Shown here: positions 26,606 to 37,157 of the stretch, in pieces
Layout: every line of letters starts with the position of its first letter
Position numbering within the stretch: position 1 is the stretch's first letter
From: Curtobacterium sp. BH-2-1-1
GTDB taxonomy: Bacteria; Actinomycetota; Actinomycetes; Actinomycetales; Microbacteriaceae
NCBI RefSeq assembly: GCF_001806325.1
Contig: NZ_CP017580.1
Span: 248,001-312,000 of the forward strand
Reading direction: 5' to 3'
DNA: 64,000 nt
Notes under the pieces: model-generated
Database searches by the model: none
What the model was told of the DNA's origin: nothing
What the model saw: only the letters and a program-made list of their open reading frames with translations
Position numbers and translations under genes: made by a program

Positions 26606-27715
26606 TCAGGAATCGTCGGATTGCTTGCGCCAGCGGATGCCCGCGTTGATGAACCCGTCGAGGTCGCCGTCGAACACGGCTGAGGGGTTGTTCACCTCGT
26701 GCTCGCTCCGCAGGTCCTTCACCATCTGGTACGGCGCCAGCACGTACGAGCGGATCTGGTCGCCCCAGCTCGCCGTGATGTTGCCGGCCAGTTCCTTCTT
26801 CTTCGCGTTCTCCTCTTCCTTCTTGAGGAGCAGGAGGCGCGACTGCAGCACGCGCATGGCGGCGGCACGGTTCTGGATCTGCGACTTCTCGTTCTGCATC
26901 GAGACGACGGTGCCGGTCGGGATGTGGGTCAGGCGGACCGCGGAGTCCGTCGTGTTGACCGACTGCCCGCCGGGGCCCGACGAGCGGAACACGTCGACGC
27001 GGATGTCGTTCTCGGGGATGTCGATCGACTCGGTCTCCGGCATGAGCGGGATGACCTCGACCGCAGCGAACGACGTCTGCCGCTTGCCCGCGGCGCCGAA
27101 CGGCGACATCCGGACGAGGCGGTGCGTGCCGGCCTCGACCGACAGGGTGCCGAAGGCGTGCGGGGCGTCGACCTCGAACGTGGCGGACTTGATGCCCGCT
27201 TCTTCGGCGTAGGACGTGTCCATCACGGTGGTCTTGTAGCCGTGCTGCTCCGAGTAGCGGAGGTACATGCGCAGCAGCATCTCGGCGAAGTCCGCGGCGT
27301 CGACACCACCGGCACCGGCACGGATCGTGATGACCGCGGGTCGGTCGTCGTACTCGCCGTCGAGGAGCGTCTGCACCTCGAGGTCGCCCATCGTCTTCTG
27401 GATCGCCTTGAGCTCGGCGGCAGCTTCGTCGGCGGAGTCCTGGTCGTCGGCCTCGTTCGCCATCTCGACCAACACCTCGAGGTCGTCGATGCGGCGCTCG
27501 GTGTCGGTGATCTTCTTCAGCTCCGACTGCCGGTGCGAGAGCGCGCTCGTCACCTGCTGCGCGTGCTCGACGTCGTCCCAGAGGTCCTGGGCCCCGGCCT
27601 GCTCGCTGAGGTCGGCGATCTCACGCTGCAGGCGGTCGACGTCGACCACCGAGCGGATGTTGCCGAAGGTCTCGCGGAGGGCGGAGAGCTGCTCGGTGAA
27701 GTCCAGTTCGACCAT
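26606..27715 (-). CDS. prfB: Peptide chain release factor 2
   Basis: Class I release factor reading UGA and UAA; 369 residues. The tripeptide anticodon SPF ([12 protein letters not shown]) and the catalytic GGQ in [10 protein letters not shown] are visible. The gene is a single open frame from ATG at 27715 to the stop, so the autoregulatory +1 frameshift of many bacterial prfB genes is absent, as in other actinobacteria. A TAGGAT box lies 8 bases before the ATG. The longer frame to 27910 is only open by GC bias. prfB followed by ftsE-ftsX-smpB is a conserved actinobacterial order. Confidence 0.96.
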   Translation of the reverse strand: MVELDFTEQLSALRETFGNIRSVVDVDRLQREIADLSEQAGAQDLWDDVEHAQQVTSALSHRQSELKKITDTERRIDDLEVLVEMANEADDQDSADEAAAELKAIQKTMGDLEVQTLLDGEYDDRPAVITIRAGAGGVDAADFAEMLLRMYLRYSEQHGYKTTVMDTSYAEEAGIKSATFEVDAPHAFGTLSVEAGTHRLVRMSPFGAAGKRQTSFAAVEVIPLMPETESIDIPENDIRVDVFRSSGPGGQSVNTTDSAVRLTHIPTGTVVSMQNEKSQIQNRAAAMRVLQSRLLLLKKEEENAKKKELAGNITASWGDQIRSYVLAPYQMVKDLRSEHEVNNPSAVFDGDLDGFINAGIRWRKQSDDS

Positions 27716-27723
27716 GATCACCG

Positions 27724-27729
27724 ATCCTA
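27724..27729 (-). promoter_or_regulatory. Putative -10 box (TAGGAT) of prfB
   Basis: TAGGAT on the minus strand lies 8 bases before the prfB ATG, without a Shine-Dalgarno sequence between. Confidence 0.42.
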
Positions 27730-27776
27730 CCGGTGCTTCCCAGCCCCGGAGGCGCGGCTCGGCCCCGGTGGACCGG

Positions 27777-28940
27777 TCAGCGCCCCAGGAGCGGTTCCCT
27801 CGACGCCATCCCCGCGGCTCCGGCGCGCGCCACCGCGTCCGGCAGCGCGGCGAGGAACGCGTCGACGTCGGCGTCGGTCGTGGTGTGCCCGAGCGTGATC
27901 CGGAGCGCACCGCGGGCGTCCTGCTCCGACAGCCCCATGGCGAGCAGGACGTGCGAGGCCTCGGGCACGCCGGCCTGGCACGCCGAGCCGGTCGACACCG
28001 CGACCCCGGCGGCGTCGAGCAGGAAGAGCAGCGAGTCCCCCTCGCAGCCCGGGAACGTGAAGTGCGCGTTGCCGGGGAGTCGGTCGACCGGGTCCCCCAT
28101 CAGCACCGCGGTGGGCACCGCTGCCCGCACCCCGGCGACGAGCCGGTCCCGCAGTGCCCGGACGTCCGCGTGCGGCATGGAGGCCGCGACCCCGAAGGCT
28201 GCCGCTGCCGGGGCGTCCTGCGTCCCGCTCCGCACCTGGCGCTGCTGCCCGCCCCCGTGGATGAGCGGCTCGACGGTCGCGCGACGGCCGAGCACGAGCG
28301 CGCCGATGCCGACCGGGCCGCCGATCTTGTGCGCCGACACGCTCAACGCGTCGAGCCCGGAGGCGGCGAACGACACCGGTACCTGGCCGTACGCGGCGAC
28401 CGCGTCGCTGTGGACGGGCACGCCCGCGGCGTGCGCGAGCTCGACGATCCGCGACACCGGCGCGACCGTGCCGACCTCGTTGTTCGCCCACAGGAACGTG
28501 ACCAGGGCGACGTCCGAGGCGTCGGCGAGCCGCGCCTCCAGGGCCACCAGGTCGACGCGACCCTGTGCGTCCAACGGGACCACGTCGACGACCGCGCCCT
28601 CGTGGCGCTCGAGCCACTCGACCGTGTCGACCGTCGCGTGGTGCTCCCCACCGGGGACGACGATGCGCGGGCGCGGACGGTCCTGCTGCCGCGCCCAGAA
28701 CATGCCCTTCACGGCGAGGTTGATGCTCTCGGTGCCGCCGGAGGTGAAGACGACCTCGACCGGGTCGGCGTCGAGCGAGGCGGCGACGGCGGCGCGGCCG
28801 TCCTCGAGCAGCATCTTCGCCTGCTGCCCCGCGCTGTGGATCGACGACGGGTTGCCGACGGTGCCGAGCGCGGCGGTGAACGCGGCGAGCGCCTCCGGCA
28901 GGATCGGCGTCGTCGCGGCGTGGTCGAGGTAGACCGGCAT
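27777..28940 (-). CDS. Cysteine desulfurase (NifS/IscS-like)
   Basis: PLP enzyme of 387 residues that takes sulfur from cysteine for Fe-S clusters or tRNA thiolation. Motifs are YLDHAATTP (residues 4-12), [35 protein letters not shown], the PLP lysine in [10 protein letters not shown] and the catalytic cysteine in [19 protein letters not shown] at 28940 has AGGGGGT upstream. It is divergent from glgX with 58 bases between starts. Neither mnmA nor SUF genes are next to it here, so I leave the symbol open. Confidence 0.92.
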   Translation of the reverse strand: MPVYLDHAATTPILPEALAAFTAALGTVGNPSSIHSAGQQAKMLLEDGRAAVAASLDADPVEVVFTSGGTESINLAVKGMFWARQQDRPRPRIVVPGGEHHATVDTVEWLERHEGAVVDVVPLDAQGRVDLVALEARLADASDVALVTFLWANNEVGTVAPVSRIVELAHAAGVPVHSDAVAAYGQVPVSFAASGLDALSVSAHKIGGPVGIGALVLGRRATVEPLIHGGGQQRQVRSGTQDAPAAAAFGVAASMPHADVRALRDRLVAGVRAAVPTAVLMGDPVDRLPGNAHFTFPGCEGDSLLFLLDAAGVAVSTGSACQAGVPEASHVLLAMGLSEQDARGALRITLGHTTTDADVDAFLAALPDAVARAGAAGMASREPLLGR

Positions 28941-28985
28941 CTGCACCCCCTGAACGAGCGTTTCCAGGATACTCGTCGGTCCTCG

Positions 28986-28991
28986 TACCCT
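28986..28991 (+). promoter_or_regulatory. Putative -10 box (TACCCT) of glgX
   Basis: TACCCT lies 7 bases before the glgX ATG at 28999. The bases between (TGGTGCC) carry no Shine-Dalgarno motif. Confidence 0.45.
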
Positions 28992-28998
28992 TGGTGCC

Positions 28999-31017
28999 AT
29001 GCACGAGACGGCGATCGACGAGACCCCGGGGTTCCTCCTGACCGCCGACGTCCCGCGGTTCTCGGTGCGGTCGGCGACGGCGACGGCTGTGTCGGTCGTG
29101 GTCGACGGCCGCGGCACGTTCCCGCTGACGCGGTCCGGCGACGTCTGGGCGGGTGCCGTGCCGGGAGTCGAACCCGGGGACACGTACCACCTGCTCGTGG
29201 ACGGTCCCGCCGGTCCGCGCGACGAGTTCGACGCGGTGCGTCCGCTGCTCGACCCGTACGCCCGTGGGATCGTGCGCGGCACCGGACCACGCTGGACGGG
29301 CGTCGTGGTCGACGACGCGTTCGACTGGGGCGGGGTGGTCAAGCCGACGACGCCGCTCGACCGGGTCGTCGTGTACGAGGCGAACGTCCGGACCCTGACC
29401 GCGACGAACCCGGCCGTCCCGGAGGACCTCCGCGGCACGTACGCCGGCGTCGCCCACGAGAGCACCATCGCGCACCTGCACCGGATCGGCGTGACCACGC
29501 TCGAGCTGCTGCCCGTGCACGCCTTCGACACCGAACGGTGGCTGCGGGACGCCGGACGCGAGAACGCCTGGGGCTACAACACGCTCGGGTTCTTCGCGCC
29601 GCACGCCGCCCACGCCTCCCCCGGCGCGCGGGCCGAGGGTGCCTCCGCGGTGCTGCGCGAGTTCAAGGGCATGGTCCGGCTCCTGCACGCCGCCGGGATC
29701 CAGGTCGTCCTCGACGTCGTCTACAACCACACCGCAGAAGAGGGCCTCGGCGGCCCGACGACCTCGCTCCGGGGCATCGACGGGGCGAACCGCTACCGGT
29801 GGACCGCCGACGGCGCCTCGTACTACGACACCACCGGCTGCGGGAACACCCTCGACACCTCGGTCGAGGCCACGGCCGACCTCATCGTCGACAGCCTGCG
29901 CTACTGGGCGCGCGAGGTGCAGGTCGACGGGTTCCGGTTCGACCTGATGGCGGCGCTCGGCCGCGACGCCGACCACGTGTTCGACCCGTCGCACCCGCTG
30001 CTCGAGCGGATCCGGAACCACCCGGACCTGCAGGACACCCTGGTCATCGCCGAACCGTGGGACGTCGGACCGGACGGGTGGAAGACGGGCTCGTTCGGCG
30101 CGCGGACGAGCGAGTGGAACGACGGCTTCCGGAACACCGTGCGGCAGTTCTGGCTCACCGACATCGCCGAGGAGCGACGCCACGGCGCCCCCGCCACCGG
30201 CATCGGCGCGCTCGCCGGGGCCCTGACCGGCTCGCGCCACCTCTTCGACACGGCACGCGGGCCGCTCGCCGGCATCAACTTCGTCACCGCCCACGACGGC
30301 TTCACCCTGCTCGACCTGGTGTCGTACGACGGCAAGCACAACGAGGCGAACGGCGAGGAGAACCGCGACGGCTCGAACGACAACCGCTCGTTCAACCACG
30401 GCATCGAGGGCGACACCGCCGACCGCGGCGTGCGGGCGGCGCGGGGCCGGTCGATGCGGAACCTCGTCGCGACGCTCATGCTCTCCGCGGGCGTGCCGAT
30501 GCTCACCGCCGGCGACGAGCGGAGCCGGACGCAGCACGGCAACAACAACGCCTACGTGGTGTCCGAGGACCTCACCCCGGTCGACTGGTCGGACGACGAG
30601 GACGCCGAGGCGATGACCGAGGCCGTCTCCGCACTCGCACGGCTCCGCGCCGCGCACCCCGCCCTCCGGCCGACCCGGTTCGGCGTCGAGGGGCAGGAGA
30701 CCCCCGGTGCGTCCCGGATGTCCTGGTACGGGCCCGACGGTCACCCGATGACGGCCGAGGGGTGGGACCAGCCGATCCACCGCGCACTGCAGTACTTCGT
30801 CGAGTCGACGCCGGAGCACGAGCCGTTCGACCGCGTCCTCGTGGTGGTGCACGGCAGTGGGCGCACGCGGGACATGACGCTGCCCGTGCGCGAGGACGTG
30901 CTCGGGTACCGGCTCGCCTGGTCCAGCGAGAAGCACCGCGACCACGAGCGGCTCCGGCCCGCGGGTCAGGTGTTCACGGCGTACGGGCCGGGCATCCACG
31001 TGTTCGAGATCGCCTGA
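28999..31017 (+). CDS. glgX: Glycogen debranching enzyme GlgX
   Basis: GH13 isoamylase-type debranching enzyme (672 residues) that cuts alpha-1,6 branches of glycogen. An N-terminal beta-rich CBM48-like region is followed by the catalytic barrel. ELLPVHAF, NAWGYNTLGFFAPH, QVVLDVVYNHTAEE, the nucleophile in DGFRFDLMAALGR, the acid/base Glu in VIAEPWDVG and TAHDGFTLLDLVSYD mark the barrel, with DERSRTQHGNNNAY after it. The opening lacks the usual GlgX start (PLGA...GTNFALFS) and begins further in, so the N-terminus is slightly short. It heads a glgX-glgE-glgB series. Confidence 0.9.
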   Translation: MHETAIDETPGFLLTADVPRFSVRSATATAVSVVVDGRGTFPLTRSGDVWAGAVPGVEPGDTYHLLVDGPAGPRDEFDAVRPLLDPYARGIVRGTGPRWTGVVVDDAFDWGGVVKPTTPLDRVVVYEANVRTLTATNPAVPEDLRGTYAGVAHESTIAHLHRIGVTTLELLPVHAFDTERWLRDAGRENAWGYNTLGFFAPHAAHASPGARAEGASAVLREFKGMVRLLHAAGIQVVLDVVYNHTAEEGLGGPTTSLRGIDGANRYRWTADGASYYDTTGCGNTLDTSVEATADLIVDSLRYWAREVQVDGFRFDLMAALGRDADHVFDPSHPLLERIRNHPDLQDTLVIAEPWDVGPDGWKTGSFGARTSEWNDGFRNTVRQFWLTDIAEERRHGAPATGIGALAGALTGSRHLFDTARGPLAGINFVTAHDGFTLLDLVSYDGKHNEANGEENRDGSNDNRSFNHGIEGDTADRGVRAARGRSMRNLVATLMLSAGVPMLTAGDERSRTQHGNNNAYVVSEDLTPVDWSDDEDAEAMTEAVSALARLRAAHPALRPTRFGVEGQETPGASRMSWYGPDGHPMTAEGWDQPIHRALQYFVESTPEHEPFDRVLVVVHGSGRTRDMTLPVREDVLGYRLAWSSEKHRDHERLRPAGQVFTAYGPGIHVFEIA

Positions 31018-31145
31018 CGGCGGCCCGTCCAGGAGGCGCGGGTCGGCTCCGGCACGGCGGTCGCGCAGTGCTCCTCCACAGCGCCACGGCGCGCCCGGGT
31101 CTCCACCGACGGCACGTTCCGGGGAACGCGGAGGCGCTCGCCGGG

Positions 31146-31151
31146 TAGCGT
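31146..31151 (+). promoter_or_regulatory. Putative -10 box (TAGCGT) of glgE
   Basis: TAGCGT lies 7 bases before the GTG of glgE. The 141-base gap after glgX also holds an unpaired GGAGGCGCG half-site (31032-31040). glgE may thus have its own leaderless promoter. Confidence 0.4.
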
Positions 31152-31158
31152 CGGCTCC

Positions 31159-33159
31159 GTGGCCACTGCAGACCGACCCCGCCGACCGAAGATCGGGCGC
31201 ATCCCGATCACCGAGCTCGCCCCCACGACGCCCAACGGGTTCCCCGGCAAGGCGTTCGACGGCGAGGTGATCACGTTCGGTGCCACCGTCTTCCGCGAAG
31301 GGCACGGTGTCATCGGCGCCGACCTCGTCCTCGAACGACCGGACGGCGGCACCAGGACCGTCCCGATGGTGCTCGTCGCCCCGGGCACCGACCGCTACGA
31401 AGCGACCGTCCAGGTCGACCACACCGGTGTGTGGACGTGGCACGTCGAGTCCTACGCCGACGACTGGTCGTCCTGGCTGCACGGTGCCCGCCTGAAGATC
31501 GCCGCGGGCGTCGACACCGAGGCCACGCTGCTCGACGGGGCGGCGCTCCTCGACCGACTCGCCGACGAGACCGACTCCCCCGCCGCCACGCGTGCGGCGG
31601 CGCGCATCCGCGACACCGACCTCGACCCGGCCGAACGACTCGCCGCCGTCGACGACCCGCGCATCACGGGCGAGGTCGAAGAAGCGCCACTCACCTCGCT
31701 CCGGACGCACTCGCCCACGCAGCTGCTCGACGTCGAGCGCACCCGCGCCGGTGTCGGCGCCTGGTACGAGTTCTTCCCCCGCAGCGAAGGCGCGAAGAAG
31801 AACCCCGACGGCTCGTGGAAGAGCGGCGACTTCCGCACCGCGGCACGACGGCTCCCGGGCGTCGCGCGCATGGGCTTCGACGTGGTGTACCTCCCGCCGA
31901 TCCACCCCATCGGCACGACCGCGCGCAAGGGTCCGAACAACACGCTCACCCCCGGCCCGCACGACCCCGGCAGCCCGTGGGCCATCGGCGGCCCCGACGG
32001 CGGGCACGACGCCATCCACCCGGACCTCGGCACCGAGGACGACTTCCGCGACTTCGTCGAGACGGCGAAGAACACCGGGATGGAGGTCGCGCTCGACTTC
32101 GCCCTGCAGTGCTCGCCCGACCACCCCTGGGTCACCGAGCACCCCGAGTGGTTCACGGTGCGCGCGGACGGCTCCATCGCCACGGCCGAGAACCCGCCGA
32201 AGCGCTACCAGGACATCTACCCGATCCAGTTCGACACCGACCCCGAGGGGCTCGTCGCCGAGGTCCTGCGGGTCCTGCGCCACTGGATCGCCCTCGGCAT
32301 CCGGATCTTCCGCGTGGACAACCCGCACACCAAGCCGCTCTGGTTCTGGGAGCGGATCATCCGCGAGATCCGCGACGAGCACCCCGACACCGTGTTCCTC
32401 GCCGAGGCGTTCACGCGCCCGGCGATGATGCGCGCCCTCGCCGAGGTCGGGTTCCAGCAGTCGTACTCGTACTTCACGTGGCGGAACTCGAAGGACGAGA
32501 TCGCCGACTACTTCGACGAGCTCTCGCACGAGACGAGCGCGTACCTGCGTCCGAACCTGTTCGTGAACACGCCCGACATCCTCACCGAGTACCTGCAGTT
32601 CGGCGGCCGCGCCGGGTACAAGATCCGTGCGGCGCTCGCGGCCACCGGTGCGCCGACGTGGGGCATGTACTCCGGGTACGAGCTGTTCGAAGACGTCGCA
32701 CGCCCCGGCTCGGAAGAGAACATCGACAACGAGAAGTACGAGTACAAGCCGCGTGACTTCGCCCTGGCCGAGGCCGAGGGTGCGAGCCTGGCACCGTACG
32801 TGACGATGCTCAACCGCTTCCGGCAGGCGCACCCGGCGCTCCGCCAGCTCCGGAACCTGCACGTGCACGACGCCGAGGACCCGGCGATCGTCGTGTACTC
32901 CAAGCACCTGCCCGGACGGTTCATCCGCTCCGGGCGCGACGACACCGTGATCGTCGTCGCGAACGTCGACCCCCACTCGGCCCGTGAGACCACGGTCCAC
33001 CTCGACCTCGCCGCCCTCGGCCTCGACCCGGAGCAGGCGTTCGACGTCCGCGACGTCGTGACCGGCCAGCGCTGGGTCTGGGGATCGTCGAACTACGTCC
33101 GCCTGGACGCGTTCCAGGAACCCGTGCACCTGCTCGTCGTGGAGGGACCCCACCGATGA
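31159..33159 (+). CDS. glgE: Alpha-1,4-glucan:maltose-1-phosphate maltosyltransferase
   Basis: GH13_3 enzyme (666 residues) that extends alpha-1,4-glucan with maltosyl units from maltose-1-phosphate. Markers are [52 protein letters not shown], the nucleophile in [13 protein letters not shown], the Glu in [10 protein letters not shown] and [16 protein letters not shown] at 31159 starts the protein at the usual N domain. Its stop overlaps the ATG of glgB (ATGA 33156-33159). TreS and Pep2, which often supply maltose-1-phosphate, are not in this window; GlgM-type supply elsewhere is possible. Confidence 0.94.
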   Translation: MATADRPRRPKIGRIPITELAPTTPNGFPGKAFDGEVITFGATVFREGHGVIGADLVLERPDGGTRTVPMVLVAPGTDRYEATVQVDHTGVWTWHVESYADDWSSWLHGARLKIAAGVDTEATLLDGAALLDRLADETDSPAATRAAARIRDTDLDPAERLAAVDDPRITGEVEEAPLTSLRTHSPTQLLDVERTRAGVGAWYEFFPRSEGAKKNPDGSWKSGDFRTAARRLPGVARMGFDVVYLPPIHPIGTTARKGPNNTLTPGPHDPGSPWAIGGPDGGHDAIHPDLGTEDDFRDFVETAKNTGMEVALDFALQCSPDHPWVTEHPEWFTVRADGSIATAENPPKRYQDIYPIQFDTDPEGLVAEVLRVLRHWIALGIRIFRVDNPHTKPLWFWERIIREIRDEHPDTVFLAEAFTRPAMMRALAEVGFQQSYSYFTWRNSKDEIADYFDELSHETSAYLRPNLFVNTPDILTEYLQFGGRAGYKIRAALAATGAPTWGMYSGYELFEDVARPGSEENIDNEKYEYKPRDFALAEAEGASLAPYVTMLNRFRQAHPALRQLRNLHVHDAEDPAIVVYSKHLPGRFIRSGRDDTVIVVANVDPHSARETTVHLDLAALGLDPEQAFDVRDVVTGQRWVWGSSNYVRLDAFQEPVHLLVVEGPHR

Positions 33160-35912
33160 CCGACACCCACCCCGAGGACGACGCACCGACGGCAGCGCCG
33201 AACGACCGGGGGCAGGGGCCGAGCGTTCCGCCGGTGCCGCCGCCTCCGCCGCCCGTGCTGCCCCGCCGCATGCCGGCCGACACCCCGCGCCCGACGCACC
33301 CGGCACAGCACGTCGCACCGGAGACGCCGGCAGCCGGAGGACCGCGTCCGTCCGCCTCCCCGGAGCCCGCTGCCCCCCGCTACGAGCCGCGTGTCTCGGC
33401 GCCCGGCGAGGACCTGCCCGGTGCACCCCCGGCCCGACGGGAAGCGCCGGACCGCGACGTCGCCGAATCGGCCACGCTCGCCGGACACGCGTCCGACGCG
33501 GCCCACCCGCGCCACGTCACGGTCGAGGCGGTCGAGTCCGTCGAGCGGTCCGCGGCCGCCGGTGACGGCACAGGAGGCGCGACCGGCGTCACGACGTCGG
33601 CCGACGCGGGCGACACGGACGGCCCCGGCGACGGGGCGGACGCGCCCACCAGCGAAGGCGGCAGCCCGCTCGCCGCGACGAGCGAGGCGGGGTCGACCCG
33701 CGCCTCCCGTCCGACCGACACCACGCCGGAGACGACCGGCCCGCGTCCCGCCCCCGTCGAGGAGTGGCTCCGCCAGCAGGTCGCCGAGGCCCGCTGGTCC
33801 CAGCCCCACGACGTCCTCGGACCGCACCCCGTCGACGGCGGCACGAGCGTCCGGGTGGTCCGCCACCTCGCGACCGCCGTGCGGATCGTCCGACCGGACG
33901 GGGACGACGTCGAGCTCACGCACGAGGGCGACGGCCTCTGGGCCGGCGCGACCCCCGGCGAGCTCGGACGGTACCGGGTCGAGGCCGACTACGACCCGGA
34001 CCCGTCGACCGACAGCGACGACATCACCTGGACGACCGACGACGCGTACCGGTTCCCCCCGACGATCGGCGAACTCGACCTGCACCTCTTCGGCGAGGGC
34101 CGTGACGAGCAGCTGTGGCACCACCTCGGCGCGCACGTCACCACGGTCGACGGCGTGGACGGCGTCTCGTTCACGCTCTGGGCCCCGCGGGCGACCGCAG
34201 CCCGGGTGATCGGTGACTTCGAGGGCTGGGAAGGCCGCACCACCGCGATGCGTCGCCTGACCGACCTCGGTGTCTGGGAGCTGTTCTGGCCCGGCGCCCT
34301 CGTCGGTCAGCGGTACAAGTTCCAGCTCCTCACCGACTCCGGCTGGGTGGAGCGGGCCGACCCGTTCGCCCGGCGGACCGAGGTCCCGCCGCTGACCGCC
34401 TCCGTGATCGACGAGTCGCACCACGAGTGGTCCGACGGCGACGCGCAGTGGATGGAGCACCGGGCACGGACGACCACGCACGACCGTCCGATGAGCGTCT
34501 ACGAGGTCCACCTCGGTTCGTGGCGTCCGGGGCTGTCCTACCGCGAGGTCGCCGACCAGCTCATCGGCCACGTCCAGTACACGGGCTTCACCCACGTGCA
34601 GTTCCTGCCGCTCGCCGAGCACCCCTTCGGCGGATCGTGGGGCTACCAGGTCACGGGCTACTACGCCCCGACGGCCCGGTTCGGCTCCCCCGACGACCTC
34701 CGGTACCTCGTCGACCGGCTGCACTCCGCCGGCATCGGCGTGATCATGGACTGGGTCCCCGGGCACTTCCCGAAGGACGAGTGGGCCCTGGCGAAGTTCG
34801 ACGGCTACGCGCTGTTCGAGCACCCGGACCCCCGCCGTGGCGAGCAGCTCGACTGGGGCACGTACGTGTTCGACTTCGGGCAGCCGCAGGTCCGCAACTT
34901 CCTCGTCGCGAACGCGCTCTACTGGCTCGAGGAGTTCCACATCGACGGGCTCCGCGTGGACGCCGTCGCCTCGATGCTCTACCTCGACTACTCGCGCACC
35001 GAGTGGCTGCCGAACGTCCACGGCGGACGCGAGAACCTCGAGGCGATCTCCTTCCTGCAGGAGACGAACGCCACCGCGTACAAGCGCTACCCGGGCATCG
35101 TGATGATCGCCGAGGAGAGCACCTCGTGGCCGGGCGTCACGCAGCCGACCAGCGCGGGCGGTCTCGGGTTCGGCCAGAAGTGGAACATGGGCTGGATGCA
35201 CGACACCCTGCAGTACATCGAGCGCGACCCGGCGTACCGCAGCTACCACCACGACGAGATCACCTTCTCGTTCGTGTACGCGTTCAGCGAGCAGTTCACC
35301 CTGCCGATCAGCCACGACGAGGTCGTGCACGGCAAGGGATCGCTCTACGGCAAGATGCCCGGCGACGAGTGGCAGAAGCTCGCGAACGTGCGGGCCTATC
35401 TCGCGTTCATGTGGGCGCACCCCGGCAAGCAGCTGCTCTTCATGGGGCAGGAGTTCGCCCAGCCCAGCGAGTGGTCCGAGGCGCGCGGACTGGACTGGTG
35501 GCTCCTGGACGACCCGGGGCACCGCGGTGTGCAGGACCTCGTGTCCTCGCTCAACCGGGTGTACCGCGAGACGCCGGCGCTCTGGACGCACGACGCCACG
35601 GCCGACGGCTTCGAGTGGATCGAGGGTGGCGACGCACCGCACTCGACGCTCGGGTTCCTGCGGAAGGACGGCGACGACCGGCTCGCGGTGTTCGTGAACT
35701 TCTCCGGCGTGCCGGTCGAGCGACGCTTCGGGTTGCCGGCGGCCGGTGCCTGGCACGAGGTCCTCAACACCGACGCCTCCGAGTACGGCGGGTCGGGCGT
35801 GGGGAACCTCGGCGTGGTCGCGGCCGAGGACACACCGTGGGCGGGGCGTCCGGCGTCCGCGCACCTCGTGGTGCCGCCGCTCGGCGCGGTCTGGCTGAAG
35901 CTGGCGCGCTAG
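33156..35912 (+). CDS. glgB: 1,4-alpha-glucan branching enzyme with a ~195-residue disordered N-terminal extension
   Basis: GH13_9 branching enzyme, 918 residues; family members are usually around 730. The extra length is an N-terminal low-complexity stretch of about 195 residues rich in Pro, Ala, Thr, Asp and Gly (including [12 protein letters not shown]). The normal protein begins near [20 protein letters not shown]. Catalytic motifs are intact: [36 protein letters not shown] (nucleophile), [14 protein letters not shown] (acid/base) and [15 protein letters not shown]. The extension's DNA contains a GGAGGCGCG site (33573) and its inverted partner (33699). Stop and start overlap with glgE, so they are co-translated. 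A 24-bp-stem hairpin ends the operon. Confidence 0.93.
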   Translation: MTDTHPEDDAPTAAPNDRGQGPSVPPVPPPPPPVLPRRMPADTPRPTHPAQHVAPETPAAGGPRPSASPEPAAPRYEPRVSAPGEDLPGAPPARREAPDRDVAESATLAGHASDAAHPRHVTVEAVESVERSAAAGDGTGGATGVTTSADAGDTDGPGDGADAPTSEGGSPLAATSEAGSTRASRPTDTTPETTGPRPAPVEEWLRQQVAEARWSQPHDVLGPHPVDGGTSVRVVRHLATAVRIVRPDGDDVELTHEGDGLWAGATPGELGRYRVEADYDPDPSTDSDDITWTTDDAYRFPPTIGELDLHLFGEGRDEQLWHHLGAHVTTVDGVDGVSFTLWAPRATAARVIGDFEGWEGRTTAMRRLTDLGVWELFWPGALVGQRYKFQLLTDSGWVERADPFARRTEVPPLTASVIDESHHEWSDGDAQWMEHRARTTTHDRPMSVYEVHLGSWRPGLSYREVADQLIGHVQYTGFTHVQFLPLAEHPFGGSWGYQVTGYYAPTARFGSPDDLRYLVDRLHSAGIGVIMDWVPGHFPKDEWALAKFDGYALFEHPDPRRGEQLDWGTYVFDFGQPQVRNFLVANALYWLEEFHIDGLRVDAVASMLYLDYSRTEWLPNVHGGRENLEAISFLQETNATAYKRYPGIVMIAEESTSWPGVTQPTSAGGLGFGQKWNMGWMHDTLQYIERDPAYRSYHHDEITFSFVYAFSEQFTLPISHDEVVHGKGSLYGKMPGDEWQKLANVRAYLAFMWAHPGKQLLFMGQEFAQPSEWSEARGLDWWLLDDPGHRGVQDLVSSLNRVYRETPALWTHDATADGFEWIEGGDAPHSTLGFLRKDGDDRLAVFVNFSGVPVERRFGLPAAGAWHEVLNTDASEYGGSGVGNLGVVAAEDTPWAGRPASAHLVVPPLGAVWLKLAR

Positions 35913-35921
35913 TCCCCCGCA

Positions 35922-35975
35922 CGCGACGGACGGGAGGCGCGGTGCTCGCTGGCACCGCGCCTCCCGTCCGTCGCG
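35922..35975. repeat. Palindromic repeat, GGAGGCGCG family (24-bp perfect stem)
   Basis: Arms 35922-35945 and 35952-35975 are exact reverse complements with a 6-base loop; each holds GGGAGGCGCGGTGC or its complement. It starts 9 bases past the glgB stop. This is the longest copy in the window and is well suited to end the glg operon. Confidence 0.85.
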
Positions 35976-36024
35976 CGGTCGCGTCCCGGACGCGGCCACG
36001 AACGCGGTGCACAACCACGGTGTG

Positions 36025-36085
36025 GAACCACGAAACCGACGTCGAACCAGGGTGCGACCGTGGTTCGACGTCGGTTTCGTGGTTC
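36025..36085. repeat. 25-bp perfect inverted repeat plus GC-rich short repeats
   Basis: Arms 36025-36049 and 36061-36085 (sharing CCACGAAACCGACGTCG or its complement) form a perfect 25-bp stem with an 11-base loop. A stretch of repeated GGCGCGCC-type words follows (about 36095-36140) up to the cnoX stop. No coding content is seen. The element differs in sequence from the neighbouring GGAGGCGCG palindrome. Confidence 0.8.
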
Positions 36086-36152
36086 GACGCCTGCGCCGGC
36101 GCGCCTGGCGCGCCTGGCGCGTCAGGCGCGCCCCGCGCCGACGCGTCGGCGC

Positions 36153-37157
36153 TCAGTACAGCGCGCTCGCCAGACGCCGGCGCGCGGCGACCACGCGCGG
36201 GTCCTCGGTGCCGATCAGCTCGAAGTACTCGACGAGCCGCACGCGGAGCGCCTCGCGCTCGTCCCCGAACACCGTCGGGACGAGGTCGAGCAGCCGGCCG
36301 AACGCGTCGTCGACGTGCCCGCCCGAGATGTCGAGGTCGGCGACCGCGAGCTGCGCCTGCACGTCGGAGGGCCCGGCCGCCGCAGCAGCCCGGATGTCGT
36401 CCGCGGTGCGGCCGTTCAGCCGGTCGAGCAGCGACACCTGTGCGAGCCCGGCGACGGCCATCTGGTCGTGCGGGTCCTGCGCGATCGCGGTCTTGTACTC
36501 CTGGATCGCGGTGGCGTAGTCGCCCTGCTCGATCGCGTCGTACGCGGCCTGGTGGTGCGGCGGCAGCGGCTCCGGCTCGGGCTCGCCCTGCTCGACGGCG
36601 TCGGCCGGGGCCGCTCCGTCGACCGTGACGCGGCCGGAGACACCGTTCTCGGCGGCTGCTGCGAGGACCTGCTCGTAGACGTCGCGGACCTGCGCCTCGG
36701 GCAGCGCTCCGACGAAGAGCCCGAGGGGGCGTCCGCCGATGAGCGCGGCCACGGTCGGGATCGACTGCGCCTGGAACGCCTGCACGAGCTGCGGGTTCGT
36801 GTCGGCGTCGACCTTGGCGAGCAGCACGCGGCCGTCGTACTCGGCGGTGAGCTGCTCGAGGATCGGCGAGAGCTGCTTGCACGGCCCGCACCACTCGGCC
36901 CAGATGTCGACGATCACGGGGACGATCATGGAGAGCTGCAGGACGTCCTGGAAGGTCTGGTCGGTGACGTCGAGGACGAGCGACGGGACGGTCAGGTCGG
37001 CACCGGTCTCGCTGCCGGGAGCACCGGCGGCGACGCCGGACCCGGGGCCGCCGGCAGCGGCACCGCCGGGCTGGGGCGGCCGCTGGGCGCGGTCCACCAG
37101 GGACGACAGGTCGACGGCTCCGCGGAGACCGGACGGGGTCGGGGGGACGTTGGTCAT
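36153..37157 (-). CDS. Thioredoxin-fold/TPR co-chaperone (YbbN/CnoX-like)
   Basis: Cytosolic protein of 334 residues. A Pro/Gly/Ala-rich start of about 50 residues precedes a thioredoxin domain with an intact WCGPC active site (about residue 89) and the cis-Pro segment AQSIPTVAALIGG. TPR-like helices follow to the C-terminus (HHQAAYDAIEQGDYATAIQEY). This is the architecture of YbbN/CnoX proteins, which protect substrates from oxidation and hand them to chaperones. The intact CxxC suggests redox activity. Its ATG overlaps the stop of the upstream membrane protein (ATGA 37154-37157). Confidence 0.88.
   Translation of the reverse strand: MTNVPPTPSGLRGAVDLSSLVDRAQRPPQPGGAAAGGPGSGVAAGAPGSETGADLTVPSLVLDVTDQTFQDVLQLSMIVPVIVDIWAEWCGPCKQLSPILEQLTAEYDGRVLLAKVDADTNPQLVQAFQAQSIPTVAALIGGRPLGLFVGALPEAQVRDVYEQVLAAAAENGVSGRVTVDGAAPADAVEQGEPEPEPLPPHHQAAYDAIEQGDYATAIQEYKTAIAQDPHDQMAVAGLAQVSLLDRLNGRTADDIRAAAAAGPSDVQAQLAVADLDISGGHVDDAFGRLLDLVPTVFGDEREALRVRLVEYFELIGTEDPRVVAARRRLASALY

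Noticed and set aside
26606..27715. Programmed +1 frameshift in prfB
   Set aside because: The frame is continuous from ATG to stop and contains both SPF and GGQ motifs. No in-frame TGA near codon 25.
27727..33426. Minus-strand frame of about 1,900 codons opposite the glg genes
   Set aside because: Antisense to glgX, glgE and the start of glgB with low-complexity Arg/Val/Gly composition. A shadow of third-position GC bias.
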